A DNA stretch of 64,000 nucleotides from Bacteroides sp. 43_108 (GTDB lineage: Bacteria > Bacteroidota > Bacteroidia > Bacteroidales > Bacteroidaceae), in assembly GCA_001915545.1 (NCBI GenBank), contig MNQS01000003.1, forward strand, positions 1-64,000, read 5' to 3'. Shown here piece by piece: positions 1 to 6,767 of this stretch; position 1 is the stretch's first letter, and each line of letters begins with the position of its first letter. The notes below the pieces were generated by a model. It ran no database searches. It was not told where the DNA came from and worked only from the letters and a program-made list of their open reading frames with translations. Position numbers and translations under genes: made by a program.

Positions 1-102
1 GTTTTGCTTATTAAAGCATTGAATTTAAGAGCATTGTATTAACAATAACGAGGGCGTTTTGTACTACGTTTTTAGGAACGTAGAACTGGACACCCTATCT
101 AT

Positions 103-223
103 TTGTTGAAAAAGAACAAAAGTTATTATAGTATTACTATTGTAGCCATGCCGTCATACCTGGCCGGGACCAGGAATCTGATGTTCATGGACTGTAGGAA
201 ACGTTATTTTTGTCGCTGGCATT
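103..223. repeat. long repeat A, copy 1
   Basis: About 120 bases that recur at 437-558 with only scattered differences. Both copies contain the word GATGTTCATGGACTGTAGG and the palindrome-like CCTGGCyGGGACCAGG. The copy starts in an A-rich stretch (AAAAAGAACA) and ends in TCGCTGGCATT. No reading frame is conserved, so this is a DNA repeat rather than a coding duplication. Confidence 0.85.
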
Positions 224-428
224 TGTGCCATCATTGAGATAAGTTCCCTGGTCCTGGCCAGGGATGACGCTGTCGAGAGCACTATGCCGTTGCTTTGTGG
301 AAGTACACATTTAAAAGACAGAAGAACATAAGAACAAAAGATTTGCATTGAATTCCAAATACTCATTCAAGCGAGCTTGATGCTCTTTTGCCATTCAATG
401 TATCTGCATCATAGATGCTGAGCTTACA
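224..428. repeat. long repeat B, copy 1
   Basis: Contains CCCTGGTCCTGGCCAGGGATGAC (a short palindrome, shown here only by its arms CCCTGG and CCAGGG), then ACATAAGAACAAAAG, then an AGCGAGCTTGATG block and GCATCATAGATGCTGAG. The same order of blocks is seen again at 1098-1322 and, for the first half, at 838-930. Confidence 0.8.
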
Positions 429-436
429 ACTCTTTT

Positions 437-558
437 TTGTTTAAAAAAGAACAGAAGTTTTTATAGTATTACTATTGCGGCTATACCGTCATTCCTGGCT
501 GGGACCAGGAATCTGATGTTCATGGACTGTAGGAAACGTTATTTTTGTCGCTGGCATT
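437..558. repeat. long repeat A, copy 2
   Basis: Second copy of the 103-223 repeat in the same orientation. It keeps the central word GATGTTCATGGACTGTAGG exactly and differs by a few substitutions in the A-rich start and around the CCTGGC/CCAGG palindrome. Confidence 0.85.
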
Positions 559-611
559 GGTGGCGGCATTTAGATTAGATCCCTGGTCCGGGCCAGGGAT
601 GACGGTGTCGG

Positions 612-795
612 AGGCATGTGTGAAGCGCAACTTCACAAGGTAAAACACGAATTAATCCGCTAGGTAAAATGCGAGCGTGCTCGCAAGTTAAACGTGGAGC
701 AGAGCTTCTACTAGTTAAAACGCTTCGCTAGCTAATAGCTCTTACCTGCAACGCGATAGCGGTGTTTTTACCTGCAATGATCGCATTGCATAGTT
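612..795. repeat. string of short palindromes with alternating spacers
   Basis: Successive small inverted repeats: GTGAAG/CTTCAC, GCGAGC/GCTCGC, a weaker GAGCAGAGCTTC, CGCTTCG with AGCTAATAGCT, and GCAATG/GCATTGC. The first units are separated by AGGTAAAA or AGTTAAA. The last ones are separated by the reverse complement (TTACCT, TTTTTACCT), so the orientation flips midway. The palindromes differ in sequence from unit to unit, unlike a CRISPR array. Function unknown. Confidence 0.6.
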
Positions 796-837
796 CTTTT
801 GTTCTTATGTCTTTTTATTTATTGCTTTGTGCTCTCG

Positions 838-930
838 TTGGCTTTGTGCTGTCATTGAGATGAGATCCCTGGTCCTCGCCAGGGATGACGGTGTCGCGGG
901 CACTATGCCGTTGCTTTGTGGATGTATTCC
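838..930. repeat. long repeat B, partial copy 2
   Basis: First half of repeat B: TGCTGTCATTGAGATGAGAT, the CCCTGG/CCAGGG palindrome, GGTGTCG, then TTGTGGATGTA. It is nearly identical to 1108-1190. It is followed at 926-960 by TATTCCCTACTCTTC, a block that also recurs at 1347-1362. Confidence 0.8.
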
Positions 931-1097
931 CTACTCTTCTGTTCATCAAGAATGCGGTGCTTGCACTGCAAATATTTTGCATGATGGACAGGTGGATGTG
1001 CGGGCGTAAGCTTGCTTATGTACGCACAGACAAATGAACATCATCTGCATTCTTATGTTCTTTTGTTCTTGTGTCTTTTAATTTATCGCTTTGTGCT

Positions 1098-1322
1098 CTC
1101 GTTGGCATTGTGCTGTCATTGAGATGAGATCCCTGGTCATCGCCAGGGATGACGGTGTCGGGGCATTGTGCTGTTGTTTTGTGGATGTACACATTTTAAA
1201 GACAGAAGAACATAAGAACAAAAGAGGGCATTGAAAATCAAACGTACATTCAAGCGGGCTTGATGTTCCTTTGTTATTTCAATGCATCTGCATCATAGAT
1301 GCTGAGTGCTCAACTCTATTTG
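1098..1322. repeat. long repeat B, copy 3
   Basis: Full-length copy of repeat B: TGAGATGAGAT, the CCCTGG/CCAGGG palindrome, ACATAAGAACAAAAG, the AGCGGGCTTGATG block, then GCATCATAGATGCTGAG. The order of blocks matches copy 1 at 224-428 and orientation is the same. Confidence 0.8.
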
Positions 1323-1395
1323 TTGAAAAAGAACAAAACAAGCGGGTATATTCCCTACTCTTCCGCTCTTTAAGATTGCGGTGAATGTGCGCATA

Positions 1396-1434
1396 AAAAA
1401 GGGAACGGCGCTGGTGTGAGGCCGTCCCCTTCGA
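1396..1434 (-). terminator. terminator of the YczE-like gene
   Basis: Read on the minus strand, GGGGACGGC and GCCGTTCCC form a stem, followed by TTTTTT. It begins about 28 bases past the stop codon of the gene at 1462-2133, as expected for an intrinsic terminator. Confidence 0.75.
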
Positions 1435-1461
1435 GAAAAATATTGTATTTGAATGAATCGG

Positions 1462-2133
1462 TTATCGGATTAAGGATACGACTTGGCTGAGTCGTCTGCG
1501 GGTCATGACTTTGGTGCTGAGGAAGCGGACGATGTAGCCGGTGATGCAGGCGGCAATGACTGTTCCTTCGCGGACACCTTCGATGCGCTGGGCCATGATA
1601 AGGGAGACGATGACTGCACAGGCAACGAGGCTTGAGTCGAACACTACCTTTGTGCTTCCGAAGTCCTTGGCGTAGCGACTGGAGGCATACTTGACAAAGC
1701 CTTCAGCACTCATCATTGTTACATTCGGTTTGATTTCGAGGACAACTCCTATGGACTGAATGAGACATCCGAGAAGGATTAGTGCAACGGATGCCAGATA
1801 GTTGGTTGTCACAACATCTTTGGCAAGATACATATTAAGGTCGATGAAGGCCGAGAAGATGAATGAGAAGGGTACCTGAAGCAGTATCTCGAAAACGTCG
1901 CGACGTGTGCCTCTACCGCGGATGAGCCAGAACTGGCCCAGGATAAGAATCATGTTGATGATGAATGTCCATGTGCCCAGAGAGAGCGGCGTGTTGATGC
2001 TCAATACGTAGTTTACACTTGAGATCGGTGTAGTGCCAAGTGAAGAGTGGGCAATGAGGACAATGCCAGCAGAGAGGAAATAAAGTCCCAAAACAAAAAC
2101 CAAATACCTTTTAAAGAAACTTTCCTTTTCCAT
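1462..2133 (-). CDS. YczE/YitT-like integral membrane protein (DUF6198 type)
   Basis: A 223-residue membrane protein with about five or six hydrophobic segments and little soluble sequence. The N-terminal part (FVLGLYFLSAGIVL, then HSSLGTTPISS) is typical of the YczE/YyaS/YitT-like family found in Firmicutes and Bacteroidetes, whose substrate is not established. No signal peptide cleavage site is visible. The ATG at 2133 follows the weak TTAGAT stretch with no clear Shine-Dalgarno, normal for this phylum. It is monocistronic, with its own terminator downstream and the carbonic anhydrase terminator upstream. Family assignment is from memory of sequence patterns; function is unknown. Confidence 0.75.
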   Translation of the reverse strand: MEKESFFKRYLVFVLGLYFLSAGIVLIAHSSLGTTPISSVNYVLSINTPLSLGTWTFIINMILILGQFWLIRGRGTRRDVFEILLQVPFSFIFSAFIDLNMYLAKDVVTTNYLASVALILLGCLIQSIGVVLEIKPNVTMMSAEGFVKYASSRYAKDFGSTKVVFDSSLVACAVIVSLIMAQRIEGVREGTVIAACITGYIVRFLSTKVMTRRRLSQVVSLIR

Positions 2134-2228
2134 ATCTAATCGTAATATTACCTTATCACAATTGTTGCGCGAAGTTACATAAAAAAAGCAATCGTTATAT
2201 TGTCGTTTTTACACTCTTTGTTATAAAA

Positions 2229-2266
2229 AATGCCGAACCGTGTACATTATGCACAAAGTTCGGCAC
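2229..2266 (-). terminator. terminator of the carbonic anhydrase gene
   Basis: On the minus strand GCCGAAC and GTTCGGC pair around a loop and are followed by ATTTTTTATAA. It lies about 45 bases past the carbonic anhydrase stop codon and separates that gene from the YczE-like gene. Confidence 0.8.
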
Positions 2267-2312
2267 AGAGGATGTAAAAAAATCGTTTTAAGGCACTTAT
2301 CCCCTATAAGGT

Positions 2313-2855
2313 TTACTCTACTTCTGTAAGTTTTCCTGTTACAGAGTCGATAATGAATCCGCGGACACTTATATCTGAAGGCATAAGAGGATGGTTGCGT
2401 ACGAGATCGACAGATGAGCGCACTGCCACTTCAGAGCTTTCGAAACCGCTGAGCCATGAGCGGAAATCTATTCCGCAGTATTTCATCATGTCGATGTGAT
2501 CCTGAGAAATACCCCGTTCGAGCATGAGGCGTATCATTTCATCGCTGTTGAGATGCTGTGCACCGCAATCAGTATGCCCTACAATCATTATCTCCTCCAC
2601 ACCAAGTTCATATATGCCGACAAGCAGACTGCGGACAGTACTGTCGAACGGTGAAGAGACCAATCCTCCAGCATTTTTGATGAGCTTCACATCACCATTC
2701 TTAAGGCCCATGGAAGCAAGCAGGAGCTGGGTGAGACGTGTGTCCATGCAAGACACGATGGCTATTTTCTTGTCAGGATACTTGGTCGTCAGATAAGGCT
2801 CATACTCCTTATTCTCGACGAATCGTGCGTTATATTCCAAAATCTCGTTTATCAT
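2313..2855 (-). CDS. beta-class carbonic anhydrase
   Basis: A 180-residue enzyme predicted to interconvert carbon dioxide and bicarbonate in the cytoplasm. The zinc site is complete: SCMDTRL near residue 35 gives the Cys ligand and the Asp-Arg dyad, and GHTDCG near residue 93 gives the His and second Cys ligands. NAGG just before the middle is also family-typical. The length fits the short, YvdA-like branch of beta carbonic anhydrases rather than the 220-residue plant/E. coli type. The gene stands alone with its own promoter at 2884-2915 and terminator. Start at 2855 is the only ATG that keeps the N-terminal helix. Confidence 0.9.
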   Translation of the reverse strand: MINEILEYNARFVENKEYEPYLTTKYPDKKIAIVSCMDTRLTQLLLASMGLKNGDVKLIKNAGGLVSSPFDSTVRSLLVGIYELGVEEIMIVGHTDCGAQHLNSDEMIRLMLERGISQDHIDMMKYCGIDFRSWLSGFESSEVAVRSSVDLVRNHPLMPSDISVRGFIIDSVTGKLTEVE

Positions 2856-2883
2856 ACCAGTAATTATTAAAGTTGCTTTACAG

Positions 2884-2915
2884 CAAAGATAGTGAAAACC
2901 GAGCGTAGAGACAAA
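2884..2915 (-). promoter_or_regulatory. promoter of the carbonic anhydrase gene
   Basis: Minus strand TTTG (2912-2915), 20 bases, TATCTTTG (2884-2891), matching the Bacteroidetes housekeeping consensus TTTG/TAnnTTTG. The predicted transcript starts about 20-25 bases before the ATG at 2855. Confidence 0.75.
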
Positions 2916-3004
2916 TAGAAAACGCAGTTTTATAATTTGACTATACCGAGGCGAAGCCTATCTTATGTAACGAGAATAAGTCCAACTCATTTAAGCACCA
3001 AATT

Positions 3005-3049
3005 GATATTAATATTAATACCATAAAATTTGCAAACGATATTAATATT
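3005..3049. promoter_or_regulatory. putative HicB operator, two GATATTAATATT sites
   Basis: The 12-base word GATATTAATATT occurs at 3005-3016 and 3038-3049, 33 bases apart, about three helical turns. Each contains the self-complementary core AATATTAATATT-like AT palindrome. The second copy sits between the -33 and -7 boxes of the hicAB promoter. HicB antitoxins with a DNA-binding tail usually repress their own operon, so autoregulation here is a reasonable inference. Confidence 0.55.
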
Positions 3050-3059
3050 CGTATCTTTG
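3029..3059 (+). promoter_or_regulatory. hicAB promoter
   Basis: TTTG (3029-3032), 19 bases, TATCTTTG (3052-3059), a full match to the Bacteroidetes consensus. The transcript would start near 3065, giving a leader of about 55 bases before the GTG of hicA. The box pair overlaps the second GATATTAATATT site. Confidence 0.75.
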
Positions 3060-3121
3060 CATATAACATAGTGTGTCATATATATTATTGTTCCAATCCT
3101 TAAAGAAGGAAGGAGGCCAGG

Positions 3122-3307
3122 GTGAAATACAATGAACTTGAAAGACTATTAAAAAGAGCAGGTTGTAAACTTGTTGATGATGGTGGCAGGCATCCGACAT
3201 GGTACAGTCCCAAAACAGGAAAATATTTCCAGACAAGTCATCATAAATCAGAAGAAGTAAAACCTGGTACATTGAAAAGTATCAAAAGAGATGCAGGGAT
3301 AAATTGA
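3122..3307 (+). CDS. hicA: HicA-family mRNA interferase toxin
   Basis: A 61-residue basic protein of the HicA family, predicted to be a double-stranded-RNA-binding-fold toxin that cleaves mRNA on ribosomes. The catalytic histidine lies in GGRHPTWYSP (about residue 25), and TSHHKSEEVKPGTLKSI is the usual C-terminal signature. It starts with GTG at 3122, supported by an unusually strong Shine-Dalgarno (AAGGAGG at about 3110-3116); in most genes of this window such a site is absent. hicB follows after 64 bases in the same orientation, the usual toxin-antitoxin order. Full length, no missing key residue. Confidence 0.9.
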   Translation: MKYNELERLLKRAGCKLVDDGGRHPTWYSPKTGKYFQTSHHKSEEVKPGTLKSIKRDAGIN

Positions 3308-3371
3308 TATCCAAATCTTCATATCTAATTTTATAATAGCTGAAAATTAACCATCATACAAAAATACAATT

Positions 3372-3782
3372 ATGGCAATAAAAAAAATCAACGTCGTTGT
3401 TGAACGAGGAGTTGACGGCACCTACTCAGCCTTCATCGCTGACAACAACTGTGAATTCGGTTGTATAGGAGAAGGAAAAAATGTTGAAGAAACAAAGAAA
3501 GATTTTTTGGTTGCCGTTGACGAAATGAAAGAAGTGTATAAAAAAAGCGGAAAGGTATTTCCAGATGTAGAGTTTAATTTTACTTATGACGTAGCATCTT
3601 TTCTTAATTATTACGCTTATGCCTTCTCATTGGCAGGTCTGGCACGTATCACAGGCGTTAACCAAGGACAACTGAGCCACTACGTCACAGGTAGAAGGAA
3701 ACCATCAAGAACTACCGTGGAAAAAATTGAAAAGTCATTACATGAATTCGCTTGCGAGATCAGTGAAATTAAATTCATATAA
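3372..3782 (+). CDS. hicB: HicB-family antitoxin with C-terminal HTH
   Basis: A 136-residue protein. Residues 1-70 are the HicB RNase H-like fold that blocks HicA (VVVERGVDGTYSAFI, then a GCIGEG turn and the helix with VDEMKE). Residues 80-130 form an XRE-type helix-turn-helix (LAGLARITGVNQGQLSHYVTGRRKPS), which would bind the operator sites in front of hicA. It is cotranscribed with hicA and ends in a terminator at 3807. The N-terminal Met is followed by AIKKI, giving a clean start at 3372 with AATT-rich leader. Assignment is firm; whether the pair is active cannot be told from sequence. Confidence 0.9.
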   Translation: MAIKKINVVVERGVDGTYSAFIADNNCEFGCIGEGKNVEETKKDFLVAVDEMKEVYKKSGKVFPDVEFNFTYDVASFLNYYAYAFSLAGLARITGVNQGQLSHYVTGRRKPSRTTVEKIEKSLHEFACEISEIKFI

Positions 3783-3806
3783 GCATGCGAATTTGAAATA
3801 TGAATA

Positions 3807-3839
3807 AAAATCCCACCACTTCTGGCGGGATTTTTTAGT
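3807..3839 (+). terminator. terminator of hicAB
   Basis: AATCCCACC, loop, GGCGGGATT followed by TTTTAG, about 25 bases after the hicB stop codon. Stem is GC-rich with one mismatch-prone position. Confidence 0.8.
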
Positions 3840-3938
3840 TTTATCCGGTAAAAGACTATTTTACCTACATATTTTTTACACATACGCTTTTCTGATTATT
3901 TAATAAAGCATAAACGTACGGTATACGCAGGTGCCGAC

Positions 3939-3970
3939 CTTGCACGGATTCTTATTTATGTCTATCTTTA
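3939..3970 (+). promoter_or_regulatory. promoter of sdaA
   Basis: CTTG (3939-3942), 20 bases, TATCTTTA (3963-3970), a near match to TTTG/TAnnTTTG. The predicted start near 3976 would leave a leader of about 55 bases. Two small hairpins, GGTAAAA/TTTTACC at 3848-3866 and GCAGGT/ACCTTGC at 3927-3943, lie upstream; no known riboswitch is recognised. Confidence 0.5.
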
Positions 3971-4032
3971 CATAAAAAGATACATTTCAGGAAACAAAGT
4001 ATTTCAACAGACATCTTAAAGGATATTTGAAC

Positions 4033-5241
4033 ATGATTACCATCAAGGAACTATACAGAATCGGTTATGGCCCATCGAGCAGCCATACAATGGGACCGCA
4101 CTTTGCTTCGGAAATATTTTTGCAGGAACATCCTGATGCAAAGAAAATTGAGGTGACACTCTACGGAAGCCTGGCGGCTACTGGACGCGGACACCTTACG
4201 GATGTGGCCATACTGAATACGCTCGAACCACATGCAGAAGTGGAGATTGTATGGCAACCTAAAATTTTTCTGCCGTTCCATCCCAACGGCATGAAATTCC
4301 GTGCGATGGATGAAAACGGCAACACAACCGACGAATGGACTGTATACAGTGTCGGCGGAGGTGCACTTGCCGAAGAGGGAGAACCGAAGCACAAGCCGGA
4401 CGACATATACGACATGGACCACATGAGCGACATTCTGAGATGGTGCCGCAGAACGGGCTACTCGTACTGGGAGTATGTGGAGAAATGTGAAGGCAAAGAG
4501 ATATGGGACTATCTCAGAGAGGTGTGGCAGACGATGCGTGAATCAGTTGAGAGAGGACTAGACGCCGAAGGTGTTCTGCCCGGCCCGCTCAATCTGGCGC
4601 GCAAGGCTGCAGCCTACCATATAAAAGCTACAGGATACACAGGCTCTCTGCACAGCCGCGGACTTGTGTTTGCCTACGCACTGGCAGTCAGTGAAGAAAA
4701 TGCGGCCGGAGGAAAAATAGTCACTGCACCGACATGCGGTTCATGCGGTGTGCTGCCTGGAACGCTGTATCACCTTTGGAAAAGTCGCGGATTCAGCGAG
4801 ATGAGAATTCTGCGCGCACTGGCCACAGCAGGTCTGGTGGGCAATGTGGCAAAACATACGGCATCTATATCTGGTGCAGAAGCTGGATGTCAGGCCGAAG
4901 TGGGCGTAGCATGCGCAATGGCTGCGGCAGCGGCTTGCCAGCTGTTCGGAGGAAGTCAGGCACAGATTGAATATGCAGCAGAAATGGGACTAGAGCACCA
5001 TCTGGGCATGACGTGCGACCCGGTGTGCGGAATGGTGCAGATACCTTGCATAGAAAGAAATGCGTATGCAGCAGCACGTGCTATGGACTGCAACATATAT
5101 GCTACGTTCACGGACGGAATGCACAGGGTTTCGTATGACAAGGCTCTGGCAGTTATGAAACAGACAGGGCACGACCTGCCGTCGCTGTACAAGGAAACAA
5201 GCGAGGGAGGACTTGCAAAGGACTATAAACAGATGGAATAA
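4033..5241 (+). CDS. sdaA: L-serine dehydratase, iron-sulfur type, single chain
   Basis: A 402-residue enzyme that deaminates L-serine to pyruvate and ammonia using a 4Fe-4S cluster. The N-terminal beta domain opens with YRIGYGPSSSHTMGP, the alpha domain carries the cluster cysteines in TCGSCGVLPG, DPVCGMVQIPC, and the conserved SLHSRG-like motif. Single-chain enzymes of this class are usually 400-460 residues, so it is complete but on the short side. An in-frame TTG lies at 4027; I chose the ATG at 4033, which gives the family N-terminus MITIKELYRIG and an AAAGGA about 10 bases upstream. It is monocistronic with a large inverted repeat downstream. Confidence 0.93.
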   Translation: MITIKELYRIGYGPSSSHTMGPHFASEIFLQEHPDAKKIEVTLYGSLAATGRGHLTDVAILNTLEPHAEVEIVWQPKIFLPFHPNGMKFRAMDENGNTTDEWTVYSVGGGALAEEGEPKHKPDDIYDMDHMSDILRWCRRTGYSYWEYVEKCEGKEIWDYLREVWQTMRESVERGLDAEGVLPGPLNLARKAAAYHIKATGYTGSLHSRGLVFAYALAVSEENAAGGKIVTAPTCGSCGVLPGTLYHLWKSRGFSEMRILRALATAGLVGNVAKHTASISGAEAGCQAEVGVACAMAAAAACQLFGGSQAQIEYAAEMGLEHHLGMTCDPVCGMVQIPCIERNAYAAARAMDCNIYATFTDGMHRVSYDKALAVMKQTGHDLPSLYKETSEGGLAKDYKQME

Positions 5242-5279
5242 GAGAGCAAGAGTCGGTTTACTCTATAAAATACAAAAGC

Positions 5280-5335
5280 AAACACTGGAAAAGGGACGGG
5301 CATCACTTGACGCGCCCGCCCCTTTTCCAGTGTTT
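5280..5335. terminator. bidirectional terminator whose arm is coding
   Basis: A 22-base inverted repeat, arms 5280-5301 and 5314-5335, pairing AAACACTGG..GGGC with GCCC..CCAGTGTTT with one wobble position. It ends transcription of sdaA from the left and of the convergent NlpC/P60 gene from the right. The right arm lies inside the last codons of the NlpC/P60 gene (stop at 5303) and encodes its C-terminal HWKRGG. Confidence 0.75.
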
Positions 5336-5914
5336 ACGGTAATATGATTCGTCGAGACTGCTGACCATCACTCCTCGTGAGGAACTGGCATGTATGAACT
5401 TGCCGTCTTTCAGGTATATGCCTGAGTGGCCAATGGAGCGTCCGGAATTGCCGGTTGTGAAAAAAACGAGATCACCGGTGCGAAGTTCGGACTTGTTTAC
5501 ACGGCGACAGTCTTCCTCATACTGATCAATGCTGCGACGATGGAGTTTCTTCCCGTACACATTCTTATATATCATGTAGGTGAGACCGGAACAGTCAACT
5601 CCTCTCTTCGTTGTGCCTCCCGAACGGTAAGGCGTGCCAATCCATTTGGAAGCCTCAACCATCAGAGGCCAATCATCGCCGGCCTCGATGTCGAAACCAA
5701 GACGGAGTCCGGCACGCGCCAGTTCGCGGTAGTTGACATTCTTCATTCCGCTGCGCGATGAACCGCAGGAGGAAAGAAGCAGAGGAAGAAACAGCACGGC
5801 AAGAATAACGGCACGGTGCAGGAAGGTGCGAACAGCACGTCTGCACGGCAACGACGAAGAACATTGATGATATGTCCCGTCGGAAATTTTTACATCCTGC
5901 CCTACCCGCTTCAT
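5303..5914 (-). CDS. NlpC/P60 family lipoprotein (C40 peptidase)
   Basis: A 203-residue predicted cell-wall hydrolase that cleaves peptide stems of peptidoglycan. A long basic N-terminus precedes a hydrophobic segment ending in a lipobox (LLLSSC, near residue 50), so it is probably anchored in a membrane facing the periplasm. The catalytic triad is visible: Cys in VDCSGLTY, His in GHSGIYL and a further His in FIHASS. The ATG at 5914 overlaps the ABC ATPase stop (ATGA), suggesting translational coupling. The unusually long (about 30-residue) n-region before the hydrophobic stretch leaves some doubt that translation starts this far upstream. The C-terminal end doubles as one arm of the terminator. 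Confidence 0.85.
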   Translation of the reverse strand: MKRVGQDVKISDGTYHQCSSSLPCRRAVRTFLHRAVILAVLFLPLLLSSCGSSRSGMKNVNYRELARAGLRLGFDIEAGDDWPLMVEASKWIGTPYRSGGTTKRGVDCSGLTYMIYKNVYGKKLHRRSIDQYEEDCRRVNKSELRTGDLVFFTTGNSGRSIGHSGIYLKDGKFIHASSSRGVMVSSLDESYYRKHWKRGGRVK

Positions 5915-6705
5915 TCCTGAGTAATTTCAATCTCGACCGTAGTTTCACTGCATACCTCACCAGAATGGTTCTTCAAGCCGTGCATGAAATAATCTTCAAT
6001 CTCGACCATCATGTCATCGGCCTGCGACTTGGTGTAGTCCTTGATGATGCATCCGTGCTCGAGCAATATGGCGCGGTTGCATATATCGATGGTATGCGTA
6101 AGGTTGTGGCTGGATACTATTATTGTAGCTCCGTACTTGCGGTTGTACTCATCGAGCATGTATTTCATGGCAATCTGACTGCTAGGATCGAGGAAGTTGA
6201 AAGGTTCGTCGAGAACGAGCAGAGACGGATTGTTGATCATGGCTCCGATGATGCCCACTTTCTGTTTGTTTCCTGCAGAAAGGTTACGGATGAGGAGGTT
6301 CTGACCGAGCACTTCGCCGTTCATGAACTGGTCATAGTCCTTAAGACGCTCGTAGAGCTGCGGTTCGCTTATGCCGTTTACCTTCGCGAGAAAACGGAAA
6401 TATTCCTCCGGGGTGAGATAATCGATGAGAAAACCGCTGTCGATGTATGCTCCGGTGAAATGCTTCCAGTCTTCGCTCTTGGAAGTAACACAAAGAGCTT
6501 CCTTGTCGTCATAGATACCTTTGACGGCCACTTCGCCGCAGTCGGGCTGAAGAAGGTCGAGCATGATTCGGAAGAGTGTGGTCTTGCCCGCTCCATTATT
6601 GCCGACGAGACCTACCAATTCTCCTTCACCGACAATGCACTTGTCAATGTTCAGCGCCACCTTTTCGCCGAACGTTTTCTTTATATCTGAAATTATCAGT
6701 TCCAT
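5911..6705 (-). CDS. ABC transporter ATP-binding protein
   Basis: A 264-residue ATPase that should energise the DUF5687 permease encoded just upstream. Walker A is GNNGAGKTT (about residue 36), Walker B is LLVLDEP, the switch histidine is in SSHN. The signature is LSAGNKQKV rather than LSGGQ, a variation seen in several exporter ATPases of the ABC-2 type. A C-terminal extension of about 50 residues after the switch region ends in an acidic tail. It follows the permease by 62 bases and overlaps the NlpC/P60 gene by four bases. Substrate unknown. Confidence 0.9.
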   Translation of the reverse strand: MELIISDIKKTFGEKVALNIDKCIVGEGELVGLVGNNGAGKTTLFRIMLDLLQPDCGEVAVKGIYDDKEALCVTSKSEDWKHFTGAYIDSGFLIDYLTPEEYFRFLAKVNGISEPQLYERLKDYDQFMNGEVLGQNLLIRNLSAGNKQKVGIIGAMINNPSLLVLDEPFNFLDPSSQIAMKYMLDEYNRKYGATIIVSSHNLTHTIDICNRAILLEHGCIIKDYTKSQADDMMVEIEDYFMHGLKNHSGEVCSETTVEIEITQE

Positions 6706-6767
6706 TTCAAGTTGTCTTTATTATTATTGGTAAAATAGATTCATAATGCGCTCATCTTAAAAGAGAA

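Larger units (their letters stand above)
1..1461. other. gene-free, repeat-rich intergenic region
   Basis: No convincing gene is present in these roughly 1.4 kb. Open frames here have no ribosome binding site, no recognisable protein family, and run through repeated DNA. The stretch consists of two long diverged repeat families (listed separately), a series of short palindromes at about 610-795, and the terminator of the minus-strand gene that ends at 1462. The bases look like decayed intergenic repeats rather than a degraded gene. Confidence 0.8.

Noticed and set aside
612..795. CRISPR array
   Set aside because: The short palindromes differ from each other, spacing is irregular and no cas gene is near.
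827..1009. 60-codon frame in the repeat-rich gap
   Set aside because: Runs through repeat B, whose other copies do not keep the frame.
3848..3943. Riboswitch in the sdaA leader
   Set aside because: Only two short hairpins upstream of the predicted start; no known aptamer core recognised.
5872..6690. Plus-strand open frame of 272 codons opposite the ABC ATPase
   Set aside because: Antisense shadow of a gene with intact Walker motifs; no ribosome site or recognisable domain.
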